From: Pyrocephalus nanus
Taxonomy: Eukaryota; Chordata; Aves; Passeriformes; Tyrannidae
DNA: 64,000 bases
Assembly (NCBI GenBank): GCA_038380795.1
Contig: CM076276.1
Span: 16,346,001-16,410,000 of the forward strand
Direction: 5' to 3'
Shown: positions 12,943 to 25,300 of the stretch, one piece after another
Position numbering within the stretch: position 1 is the first letter of the stretch
How the letters are laid out: every line of letters begins with the position of its first letter
Program-made: the position numbers and the translations under genes
Notes under the pieces: generated by a model
Database searches by the model: none
What the model was told of the DNA's origin: nothing
What the model saw: the letters and a program-made list of their open reading frames with translations, nothing else

Positions 12943-13061
12943 CCGCCAGCCCCTCCCTTGATGTCGTGGCAAGAAGCCGGATGTGAGCGCACGGGCGAGG
13001 GGTGGCCCCGCTCTCTTCCGCCCTCACCTAGCGCTGCGTCTGACAGCGTCACCCTTGCAAC

Positions 13062-13070
13062 TGCGCATGC
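13062..13070. promoter_or_regulatory. NRF1-like site
   Basis: TGCGCATGC, close to the NRF1 palindrome GCGCATGCGC, in the same island. Confidence 0.5.
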
Positions 13071-13196
13071 TCAATCCGGCTCGGGCGCGGAGGCTGCCGG
13101 GGCTGCCCTGTCCCGGCCTGCGCGTGAGCAGCAGCTGCGGCCCCCAGTGAGCGCATGGGGCGCGCGGAAGTCCCGCCCGCGGGGGGATTGTTGTGG

Positions 13197-13204
13197 TGAC
13201 GTCA
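13197..13204. promoter_or_regulatory. CRE palindrome 2
   Basis: A second perfect TGACGTCA, again as GTGACGTCAC, 91 bp upstream of the first PDPK1 ATG and 262 bp from CRE 1. Confidence 0.7.
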
Positions 13205-13281
13205 CGGGCGGGGGACGCGGGTACCCCTTTGGCTTGGGCTGGGCTGAGCGCCGGGCGCGGAACGGGCGGGGAGCGACCCCG

Positions 13282-13393
13282 GGCCGGGCGGGCCATGGCC
13301 AGCACCGGCAGCCCCCTGGTGAGTCCGGGCGCGGGTGGCGGCTCGCAGGCCGGGCGGGCCATGGCCGGCACCGGCAGCCCCCTGGTGAGTCCG
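13282..13393 (+). repeat. Tandem duplication of PDPK1 first coding exon and its 5' splice site
   Basis: The 46-base segments 13282-13327 and 13348-13393 differ at one base, with a 66-base period. Each carries start context, ATG, eight codons and a GTGAGT donor. The spacing is 22 codons, so both ATGs share a frame with no stop between them. Confidence 0.9.
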
Positions 13394-16300
13394 CCCGGGG
13401 CCGCGGCCCGCGGGGTGCTGGCGGAATAAGTAGGCCGAGGCGCCGGAGCCGGCCCGTGAGCGGTGGCTGCCCGTGCCCGGCGCTCTGCCGGCGGCGAGCC
13501 GCGGTGGAGTTTCGCGGGCGGCCCCGCCACCCGCGGCCGCTGGAGCAAGGCGGGCGGGCGCTGCCCTTGTGGGGCCGGTCTCGGCGCTGCTGCTTCCAGT
13601 CCTCCTTCCGTCCTCCGCTCTTGGGTCGCTGTGGGCCTTGCGTGAGGGCCCCGCTCCCCCTGACCCCCCGAGCTCGGTCCTTCGGAGGCGAGGCCTTGGC
13701 CGAGGGTGGAGGGGCCGCCCCGCGGCCTCTCGCGGAGCTCCGTTGCCGGTTCCGGGTATAGGCCGTCTACCACAGGGAGAGCCGGGGGTGTTTCTCTAAG
13801 GGAGGCAGCTGTTAGTCTGCAATCGATTTCTTTTGTAGTGGGAACAAACGCGTGAGAAAGATCGTGAGGGTCGCAGTAGGACGCCGTTTCACACACGGTT
13901 GTTTACGTTAGTCTGACACTGTGAAACTGTGACGTTTTGTGTGCACTTACTAATATAAGGTGGAGTTGTAGCCGGTATACAGGTGCGGTAATGGCAAATA
14001 TTCACGTTGTAGGTTGTACAGTTTACTTAGTATAGACCTTCCCTCGTGAAAAGAAAAATAACCCCCAGCTTTCACTGATGCTGGTGTAACTTAACTGGCA
14101 GTACTTTGTTCCTTATCCTTGTGTGTGTGCTGCTGTGCTTTTGGGTCGTGTTCTTTCTGTCAGTTCCAAGCTGCCAAGCTCCACTCTGCAGCACTGTTCT
14201 GTGTGCAGACTGGCATAGCCATAGTGATTGGGTTTTCTCTCCAAAATACTTAAATTTTTGTTCCTTTTCTATATACAATTGCCCTTAAGAGAAACATGCA
14301 GAGTGGGAAAAATTAGGAACAAAGCTGACAACCATTTTTGTAAAAATTGAAAGATTTTTTTCCAGGGTAACTAATTCCTTCTCTTCCTTTCTATTTAATA
14401 TTTCTCTGGTCAGGTGAGTGTACTGACAGGCAGCACCAGATAGAGGTGGCTCGATTCAGCTGTTTTTTTAATGCAGATGATATCACATATGGGAGATGCG
14501 GTATTTCTGTGGCTCTGAGCAAGTTAATGTTTGTGTGATGGATTTAATGATTAGTGTGATGAAGTTCCATGATTTTTTTATTGTAAATGCATAACACAGA
14601 ATGGGAGGGAGGGGAATAGAGTGCAGCTTTGACAGGAACATTCCTGCAATTCTCTGCCAAACCAGTTAATTTCTATATTTTTGTATGTGAGGAAAATTGC
14701 AAAAACATTCTGCTATTTTCTGGAGACGTGGTGAAAAAGGAGGGCATTGTACTTTTAAGAGGGAAACAGTTGTAGTGCTGCTTTAGTTGCAGAGATGAGT
14801 GTGGTATTAGTTATTTGCTGTTAATGCCTTCATTGTAAGTATATTGGGTGTCAAATCAAGAAGTGCCCTTTCTCTCAAAATGAAGAGTCTGGAAGTATGG
14901 TAATTTATGTCTTTTGCAGCACATCTTCACTGGAATGATTAGCTGCCCTAGCAATTATTAGATACTACCAGTGTTTCTGACCTGATAAAACCTATAGTGT
15001 AGTCATGGATCTGTCCAAACAAAAGTGCTAGCTGCCTTTTTTTTTTTTTTTTTTTCCCCAGTGGAACTAATATGAACTACACTTTTCCAGTAACTGGCTT
15101 CTCAATAGAGTAAGTTCTGCATCTATGCTAAGAATTAGATTAGGCTATGTTAAGAGTTATGTTTGTAGTTATTTGTAGTTGTAAAATTTCCAGATAGGCT
15201 TAAGGGGTTTTCCCTACATACCTGTGTACTTAATATATCTTCTTTTGGGTTTTCAGCATAAAGCTATGATTAGTCCTTATCACTCATGTGCAGGCTAAAA
15301 AATTGGGATAATTTTTCTGTAAATCTCTTACCAAAGCAGGCTGCAGGAATAGAAAACAGTAAAAGATCTGGATGTTAAAGAGGTACTCAAAGGTTAAAAA
15401 ACTGAAAATTTTAAGAGGAGCAGTTTTATATACATTCATATTTCCAATGTAAGAAGTGCTTGTAGCCCTTAGAAAGGAGATGATCCATAGAATAATCTGG
15501 GTATAATAGCGATGTTCAACTAAACAATGATTCCACTGTGTGGGTAGGCTGTTTTCTTTAAAGCAAATTGTTCTTTGGGTTATTGATCCATTACTTACAG
15601 TGCCAGAAATAATGTCTGTTTCACGTAGCTCTTGAAACTCTATAATTAGATTGCTGTAGCTTGCCGTTGTAAGACACCCAGCAGTCTTGAGCTCATTGCG
15701 CTTCCTTAACACAGATCAGCTGGAAGGCAGCAATGCAGGAAAAACTTGGAAAGGGATGCTGACTATTGAAAGTCTTGCTGGAATTTTTGTACACAAGGCA
15801 TGAAACCAGGGGGACAATCACTTTGTTGGACTGAAAAATGTAGTAAACTGGCAAAGTAATAAAAATAAGTTTGGTCTATGAAGATGTGAAATATTTTAGT
15901 AACTCTTGCTTTTTAACAGTAAACTTGTATTTTATATAGTTATTTTTTCTCTAGAAAAACCTTTGGGATTGCTGTAGAACTAGTACATCTCTGGCATCAG
16001 AAGATATGCAAATGAATTTAAAGTATGTTTGAAAGATAAAATCCTTTCCCAAGTTCTTCTTGTTGGAGCTGTCTGAAGAATATGTATGAAGCCAAGGAAT
16101 TGCTGTGTCTGGTATTTCAAATAGGAAAATCTTTCTTCGCAAGTGGCCAGGTTAGATTATCTGTATGTAATAAAGAAGCAAAAAAGGGGAAGGAGATGAT
16201 TGTCCTCCCTCCTCACTTCCCTTTCTACCATCTTACTTGCAGGTAAGCTTGTGGAAAATTACCGCAGTCTAAAGTGTTTGAAAGTACTGAACACAACATG

Positions 16301-19300
16301 AAGTTAGCTGTTTGGTCTAGAACCTTATTTTTGACATCTTATGGACTCTACTTAACAGTACTGGAGGAAATAACTCTTTTGCTGCGTGACTAAATACTGA
16401 ACTTGAGAGTTGCTTTCTGCTTTAAAAAACAAGCTGTAGATGCTTCACATGGCAGATACTTTATAATTCTTTATGGTGAAAAATTACAAGCTTAACTTGC
16501 ATAGCACATTCTTCTGAAAAGAAAGTATTAAATTTGGTGTTTGGTTCTTTAGTAATCCTGCAGAAATTTAATTTACAGTTTTTGACTGTGCCATGGATCC
16601 TTTACAGACTGTATCTATATACTACCACCTCTGTGTGGCTTCTTCTCTGTTCTTCACCCCAAACTGTTCTCTTTGCTTCCTCAAGCTTCTGGCAAGGAGC
16701 CTGGTATTGGAAGTCCTTCTGTGTGTTAGTGAGCGCCATCCCTGCTGTGCAGCACCCAAACATCCTGGTGCCTCGGGAGGTAGCTGCTGGTGTAGCCTGG
16801 CATCTATAGACTACTGTGATCACAGATAGCTTTTGTTTTCTTGTGAGCTAGCCTAGATCTGTTTATGTGGTCTACCTTGGTCTACCCTGGCCTCCAACTG
16901 GGAGGCCTGGAGACACTCTATAACGCTGCTGCTTCTTTTGAGAACACACACAGGATCACTCTCGAGGAGAAAAGACAACGCAGAAAGAATCGCGTCTTGT
17001 CGATATCACCTAGGGAGTATTTCTGCTGTGCCTTCTGCAACCAGACTTGTCTATCTCGCATTGGTCTTTTTAGCCATCAGCGTGCTTGTAGCAAGTGTGG
17101 GTAGAGCCCTTCTCAAATCTTTGTTCGCAAAGCCCAGCCATGATGATGATTTGGGCCGTAGGCTGACTTTAGATTATTTTATTTGGGCCATAGGGTGACT
17201 TGGAAATTTTTGTGGTTTCCTGTTTCTGATTTATTTTGCGGCTTAGGGCAGTGAAAGGAGGCCTTAAATAGTCTCTGTCCCTGAAGGTGCTTGGAACTTA
17301 AGTGCCTTGCCTAGCAGTAGAGGAGGTTAGAGTGTAACTGGCTGATACGCAGGTTCTTACAAATCCTTTCATTAGCTGTAATCCCTACCTGAATTTGGAA
17401 TTAGACGCCTGGAAATTAGTGACAGGAAATGCCACTTTATGTAGGGTGGTCAAAGTTAGAGAAAGGCATTTACATTAACTAAAATTTTGGATCAGCACTG
17501 CTCTGTATGTGAAAAATTAATTTCTGTAGAAACAAAATCAGTCTTGTAGATAAAATACCTTTATTCCCTAAATGAAGAGTCAAAACAATCTCATAATGCA
17601 GAGGTATTCTCTTTGCTTCCAAATCATTGAGCCTATTTGCTATATTTTTGCTGATATAACATGAAGCTGATATCCTCATTACTCACTTATCTATGGACTG
17701 CGTTATGGATTTACTGCACAAAGCGAGGAACATCAGTAGACAAACAGTACTTCTATTTCCCACTATCGTAAAGGTGCCAGCCATTTCAGGTAAAATAGTG
17801 TCTTTGAAGAATGATCTGTTCCAAGCTTTTCCCTTCCATTAATTCATATAGTGTTTAATCTTGGAATGTATTACCAAGACATGATTTTTAAAGATCTCTT
17901 CTTGCCTTTTAAATTATGGTTATTTCTATGAAGATGTTCTGTTAAGAGATTTCTTTGAGGGAACAGTTTTATGCAAAGAGTGCTTACCATTCAGCATTTG
18001 AGAAGCTTCGAATAACACTGGGCATGAAGGTTGAGCGCAGTTGTTTTGGTGGGTTGGCTCCTAGAGTTGTTTAATCAGTTACCATGGCATTCTGTTTAAA
18101 CAACAACAAAAAATCCTTCCTTTTATATAGCTGAATGCTTTTAAAATTTACATGGTTTATTCATAAAAATGGTCTATTAAGCAACAGTTTTTCACATGGC
18201 AACTTCTGAGATCGAAAAATGTCACCCCAGATAGATGTATGACTTCAGATTCTTTTGCAAAACAAAGCTGTGTTAAAATAGTTTTTGTAATTGAAATATG
18301 AGATTTTAATCTGATCATTTAAATGTAGTAATTGGTAACCATTTATGAACCTTTATCAAAATACTGATTTTGACAAATTGTTTGGCTTCAGACTGCTTTG
18401 CTGACTAATGGTCAGTTTCTTCAAGATGTGTGGAATTGATCCAGTTTGTTATGAGCTAAATTTTAGGTTCTCTTCAGTCATCTTTGTATACCATTTGATG
18501 ATGAGGTTTGAAGGACTGCTGATGCAGCTCTATGCAACATAAATGCAAACCACTGCTAGAGAAGACTAATGTTTGATGTTAATGCTTTTTTAATATCTAC
18601 AAATAATACTTGGAGTAGAGTTTTCTGCAATTTGAAGAAAATGGCTTATTATGACCTTCAAATAACTTCTTTGTAGAAAGGAGCATCCTGTTGTCTCAGG
18701 AAAATATCTTTGTAGCATAGTAGAGTTTTTAATAAATGCCTTTTTTTTTTTTTTTTTTTGGAGAGGAGTGTTTGCTCTTAGAAATCCTGTTGAAATACTG
18801 TCAAGCTGAAACCGTAAGCAAAGTACATGTTTTTAAATACCTTCAAATTACTATGATATTTTAATTTTATTTTAATATGGCAAGATGTACTAGAGTGTCA
18901 AAGTTAACCTGTTAGGTAGGCGAACAGTTTACTAGCTATGTGGTGCACTCAGAAGTAGTGCTGAGGCTTGGTTTAATCTGTGTTTTGTTCCATTCATTAC
19001 ATGCTTGATTTTAGGTTATAATGAGAAGACAGGGACAGTATCTAGTGACACTTTCTAATGAATGTTTTTTCTCTTTAGGCAAGTATTATCATTCCTTAGA
19101 GGAATAATATTGTTGGCAGATAGTCGTATTGTTGAATTCTTTAAATTATCTGACAAACTTCTAAGCATATATAAATGGAAACTAGCAATGCAATGGAGTT
19201 TGGTAAATTATTCAGTATATTGTTTCTCTACACACAAACATACAGTTGGATAATAGGAAGAGGATGTTGTTGGTCACTTAGCAGAAAGTCTGACAATCAG

Positions 19301-22300
19301 TTTTTAGACAGAAGTCCAGAGCAGAAATAGACACGAGTATGCAAGGTCTGAGAATTGATGTTTGCTGCAGTTTATGGAAGCACACCATCTAATGTTGCTC
19401 TGGGTTGCCTTCATTCAGGGCACTCTCTCCGGTGTAGCAACAGTTTATGAAAGGAAAACTGGTGTTAAATATTGACAGGGATCACACAATAGTCATTACA
19501 GTTCCTGCAGACCACTCCTGTATGGGATTGGTATATATTGGGAAGTCCAACCTGTACTATGCTTTCTGCACTGAAAGGTGAGGCTTTTAGTTGGATTTTG
19601 TTTTTCTGAATCCGTGTTTCTTTGTATCTTAAGATTCTTGTATCTGACCTACACTGCTTTTGCCTGCATTCTCATTTTAGGTACTAAGAGGCATAGTTTG
19701 AGGACATATTCAGACCTTAGTATCCGACCTGCTGAGTTGCTTTTTAATTTTGGAATATGCTGGAACTCCTGGGGTGTGTTGCACTCTAGCCTTTGAAGTG
19801 GAGACTGCAAAAATAGGTATTGGGGAACATAGGGAAGGTAAATATTTTAGCTGTGGGATAAGAGGGAGGAGGAGGCCAGTGGGAAAGCTGTGCGTAATAT
19901 CTGTTAATTGCCCCTTCTGGTCTCTTTTTTAGATACAAGATATGTGTTAGATGCAGTTGCTGCGTCTTTGTCAACCCTCTGAAACACTAGTGTGCCCTGA
20001 ATGTATTAAGTATAACTGCCAGCTATTAATTTTTTCCCCTTAAAACCCCAGGTTGTCAATGTTTAAATTACAAGCAATACAAAATAAAATTTCAATTTCA
20101 GAACTTTTAGTTTATACGACAGTGTCAAAATTATTTACAAAGCCTCTCAGGCCAACCCCATCTAGCTTAAACTGTCTATAGCGGAATCTCAGTATCGATA
20201 AATAGCGGGAAGTTGGCTTTATTTCTAAAACTACAAAACGCCTGTCCAGTGAAAGCAATTGCCTTCTCTTGATGTGAAATAAGAGCTTTTATTCCTTCTT
20301 AATTGTGCAGGTTAATATATGGAATTCACATTTTTACTTCAAGATCTATTGGTTTGTACGGTAAGTCTTATATCTGTAGATTTGGAAGCTATCCCTGTAC
20401 CAAAGAGCTGTATTTGGCAGAGATGTAAGAGTATTCCATCACAGAGATATTCCATCACATCTCTGTGATGGAATACTGTGACAGCCAGGGAGGCTCTCTT
20501 GTACTGTATCATGTCATATCTGTTTTGAAAGCCTCTCAGTTTTCATTTGTAAATGAAAAGATAAATTTATAGATATCTCAGAGTATTGCTATGTTGCTTT
20601 CTGAATCCTACAATTTCTTAAGCAGACTTTGGTGATATAGGGCGTACATATTTGTATTGATTTATCTTCATGATAGTCTGTGAATTTCTTACATTAATTT
20701 AGTCTACCACTTATGACATATACTGCTCCGTAGTTCTTACATCCACTATGGGTTCTGTTGAATTGCAGGTGATCCTAATTTTCAGAGCTCTCTTATTACC
20801 ACATGGCTGAAACAGTCAGATTCTTTAATAAACATGAATTTCAGGACCTTAATCTAGTCAGGTGATTAGATCCCTCCCCCCCCAGGAATTCAGTGTCTTG
20901 ATTTTTCTCCTGAAACTGGTTTGTTTTGGTTTTTATCCTAATGTTTGCACTCCACTAGTGGCATTAGGACTTTGCTTCTTGTAGTTCATGCTTTTTAATT
21001 CTGTGTATTCAAGTATGGACTAGCTTAAGTTCTTTCTCCACTTGTTTCCCATCATTATACCTAAGGTCTTGGACCATATTTTAATTTGTAGTAATGTTTT
21101 GGTAGAAACAAAAGTAAGGTCTGACTCTATCTAATTTACCAAAAGTTTTAGATCACTTTAAGTAAGAGAAACATGGGGTTTTTTACCTAATGGTATGCAG
21201 TTTTGTTTGTTGGGTGTTTTTTCCCTCAGTCTTTAAATTTGTGCAATTATTCTGTTTTTTCAACCTTTTTGGTTTGAGAGTCAATCCAGCTGTGAACTGG
21301 AAGGGATCTGTGTTTGGGGATGACTCTTAAATATAAGTTGTTTACAAATTTTACCAATGTTAAATAGTATAGCCTGTGTATATTCCCCTTTCTCCACAGT
21401 ATTCTGTATTTCAGTTATTATATAATGGCAAGTTAAATGTTCTAGGGATGTCTGTCTGCATTAATTTAGTAGACTTGTAATACAGTTTACCATAAAAACA
21501 TTCATAGGAAGGTTCTAGCTTATACAGTCTTCTAGCTTATACAGTCTCATTAGCATTGTTTGTAATCAACACAAAGGTACTACTTGAGGTGTAGAGGTCA
21601 TGTTGCTTTATATAAATAATACTTTCCGTTAGCAAGGTCTGCTTCCAAAAAATTACCCTTGTAGGTAGCTGGAGGGAAGAGCTTTTGTGATCATGTCTGT
21701 CTTACTGCAGCTTGAGATTCAGGAATGGTCAGCAGTCAGACTCAGTGTTATTAGGCAGCTGAGAGGTCTGGACCTCGTTCATGCTGACTTTCTTAATAGG
21801 AATGGGATCTTCCTTGTAGAGTTGCAGCGGAGGAGAGGTATTTTCAGGCATCGTCAGGGTTCAGTATCCTATCAGTTAGGAGAGAAGTAAAAAATACTGG
21901 AAGTTTCAAAAAGCCCAGTCTCTACAAGTATTTTTTTGTGCTGTCAATGTTGATAGAACTGTCTCAGCAAAAGTAGTGTTGCAGATTTTGTGGTAGGAAG
22001 AAGCTGATAGAGATGAAGTTGTTGTGTTTGTACTTGCTTTAGAGCAGTGTGGTATTTATTTGATGCATATAGATATGTATAGATACTAGATACATTAAAA
22101 GGTATAGTGATAGTGTAGTTGTCAAAATGCCGAATTGCAAAAATTATTCCAAAAGGTATGAGTCCATTTAAGTGGCTGGGAGGAAAGGAAAGGAAAAATG
22201 TAGTGGTATCTAGTGGGCCTTTTGCATTGATTCAGATTTACTTCTTTTAAAGTTTATTTCTCCTGTTTGTAGGCAAAATGGGAAAAGAACCATATAAGAA

Positions 22301-25300
22301 CTTACTTTGTGGCATGTAAATAAAAGGAAGCCTGTTTCTAGTGGTTTAGTGAAAATTAATGAAGATTTTGATATGTCTGTTGATCTATGATTTCAAATAC
22401 TGTCAGCAGGTTTGTTATTTTTTTTCTTACAAGGTTTTTAAATTCAGAGTATGTTGCAGTAAGAAGGAAACAATATCTGTGTGAATGTAAATGAAAAAGA
22501 GCACCCTTAAGGGCTTGGGAAAGTAGATAGTGTTAGAGACTAGTTTTTAAAAACAGAAATAAAATTACTAGAGCAGTGGTAATCAGGGTGGTCCATGGTA
22601 ATCCATGACATACAATAAGTAAGTCTGTTGTCACTGTATGAGGGTCTGTGCTTTCACTGGCTTGCCAGCTGAGAAATGTTGGTAATTGCTAGAAGGAGAT
22701 CATCCTCAAGCTTCTGAGAACTACAAGTGCAGTTTAGAAGGTTTTAAAATTCTTCAGTGATTGACCTCATATCTCACTAAAAAATGTCTGCATATAAGCA
22801 GACATGTTTTTTGGAGTCTTTCTTTCAAAATACAGCTGAGAAGGTAAATAATACAGGACACAAAATACTAAAGAAGAATATGTGGAGTGTGGAAAAACCA
22901 AGTGTAGGAGTTACCTTTCTCTATAAATGTTGAGATGCAACATAACGGACCTAGCTGCATGGTTCTGTCATTTCTTAGGTAACTGATCCTTTAAATCTAT
23001 TGCATCTTCCTCTGTCTTCCTTTTTCTTAATCTTGACTTTCCTTTAAGAAAGTGAGGGGACTAACTGATGTTATACGCTGGCTGGAAATAACCTTTTCTT
23101 CCTACAAAGTCCTTCACTCCTTTCTCTTCCCTTAGGACTTTTCAGTACTTGATATTCATTGTGACTTAGTTTCAAATACGGTGTAAGGAAACACACTGCA
23201 TCCAACACCTTTTCCCCCCTCTCTCTCAATGCTCTCTGGTGGATTTTGTGGTGGATTTTTTTTCTTGCTTGTTTGTGTTTTCAGGCTGATCTCACTAGCT
23301 GCAGAATCTAATCAGACCCCCCTGCAATGCTATTGCTTTATTTATGTGTAAATCCTCATCTGCTCTAGAACAGCATGACTGGAGCCAGTTCATCATTTAA
23401 ATCCTGATATTTAGTGTGTGTGCATGTGTGTTTTATTTTCTATATTCCGATTAATGAGATGTTTCTCATATTGGCATCACTTCAGTTGCTGAGCAGTCAT
23501 GCTTGTGTCAGTCTTTCTGGGAAAGAGTACAACCTGTTTTAATTCTAGCTAGTGTGTATCTTTTTTACTGGCTAGTGTTTGAGTAGCTGTCTGAAGGAGA
23601 GGTGATTCATCTGGACTGTGAAAATGTTGGGGGCAATAGTTAGTCTGGGGAATGTATCAGCTAAAATATATGTATATAAGGCGTGAAAGGAACTGTGATC
23701 TACAGCACATACACTTTAATGTGTATCAGCAGCTCTCATAATAATAGTATCAAGATTAGCAGTAAATAAAGGCATTATTTTCCTCCTGCACAGAGCACAG
23801 CCAAGTGAGGAATTGCTAATTTGGAAGCTACACTTTAACGTCATATGCGTGATTCAATACAAGTCCGATTCCCTTCTAAAGTGTGTTCTGACAGAAATGC
23901 AGAAAATTGTTCTGAGTCAAATTGAAATTCATGAGGTAAAAAATTCTTTTTGTCGGAAGTAATTTTTAATTGAGTATCAACACGATGTATGTTACAGACT
24001 AGGTCAGGGTTGTAGAATACATCTATTTTGAGGTTAGGAGATTTTCATTAAGTCATTGTTTCATTCTGCTGTATGTATGTTGGAATACTGAGATTAAAAA
24101 ATAATGTTCAGACCCGGTGTTAACTTTCTTAAACATTTCCTGTGTTTAGGTACCCTTTAAGTTTTTTTTTTTGCCAGCATCAGTTTAGCAGAGCTCTCCT
24201 GTTGTTTACATTTTCTGTCCAGTTTTAAGTAAAACATCTGAAGGAGACTCTGGGAGACTAATGAGGTTTTACCAAAAGGGATGGAAAGCAGCTTGATAAG
24301 GTACCGTGGCCTTACTTAGGGAGAATTGATGAAAGGGTACCAAATCATGATTTGCTTTGTATATTGCATGATTCAGTTTTAGGAGCGTGTTTTTTGTACT
24401 TGCTCTTTTCTGGGCAGTGTCTGGTTCTTTGTTTTGCAGTTGGGTTGTCTTTATGTGATCATATGTACAATTTAAATAATATAATCTCCCTTGTTTTAAA
24501 AGGTCATGAACCAGAGCATTCTTAAAAAAAAAAAAAGTATTAGATATTGCTGATTATTAAACCCTCCAGCTGATTTACCTTTTGTATGTTATCTCTTTTC
24601 TTCTTGTCCTTCCCCAATACTACTGAAGAAAGTGAAATTCCAAGTAAAAAAATAGGAATATGTCCTTTGTCTCCAATAAAATTTTCATGTGATCATTTAC
24701 AGTTCATTATAACTTGGATTTCTGAACTAATGTTACTAGTAAAACAGGTGTTCCTAGTATAACTAGAAGTTTAAAGATCATATTAATTGTAGGAGAATGT
24801 ACTGTGAAATTTGGTAACTTGGTGTTAGGGAGCATTTTTTTAAGTTTGAAAAAAGCATTCTTTAATAAAGTATTCAGACATTTGACTTATGGCTATGTGA
24901 CAGCATGACCTAAACAGAGTTGTTTAACAGCTTGGAGCTGCTAAAATAAATACTGACATTCCCTCCTAAAGAAATTTCTAATGATAACCCCTACAAAGAA
25001 GACTTTACATGATTTATTTCTATGGAAATAAAGTGCTGTTTTGCCAGGTATGGGAATAACAGTTTAATTTCTCTTTTCAGTATGATGCTGTTCCAATCCA
25101 GTCAAGTGTGGTGTTATGCTCCTGCTCATCTCCATCAATGGTGAGGAACCAAGCGGATTCCGGCACTCCATCTGTCATTTCCCCCTGTGGCAGCAGACAG
25201 GGATCCAACATGGAGAGCACAGCACCTGAATCAAGATCTAATTCCAACTCCTTGCAGCAACATACAGGACAGCAACCTCCACAACCTCGAAAGAAACGAC

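Larger units (their letters stand above)
12680..13760 (+). promoter_or_regulatory. PDPK1: CpG-island promoter of PDPK1
   Basis: An abrupt change to GC-rich, CpG-dense sequence, containing the first coding exon at 13295. No TATA box is evident, consistent with a dispersed housekeeping promoter. Visible elements are two perfect TGACGTCA palindromes (12935 and 13197), an NRF1-like TGCGCATGC (13062) and many GC boxes. The island also produces long stop-free frames on both strands, which are compositional. Confidence 0.85.
13394..25080. other. PDPK1 intron 1
   Basis: About 11.7 kb of AT-rich intron. It holds the right half of the CpG island, the second RTE-like fragment (16932-17150), a perfect 18-bp hairpin (20431-20476), a 17-nt tandem duplication (21513-21546) and T runs near 15035 and 18740. 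I recognise no exon or RNA gene. It ends with CTCTTTTCAG. Confidence 0.75.

Noticed and set aside
12883..13896. Frames of about 290 codons on both strands across the PDPK1 island
   Set aside because: Low-complexity Gly/Arg/Pro/Ala composition from GC-rich DNA, mutually overlapping on opposite strands, and spanning the real PDPK1 exon 1.
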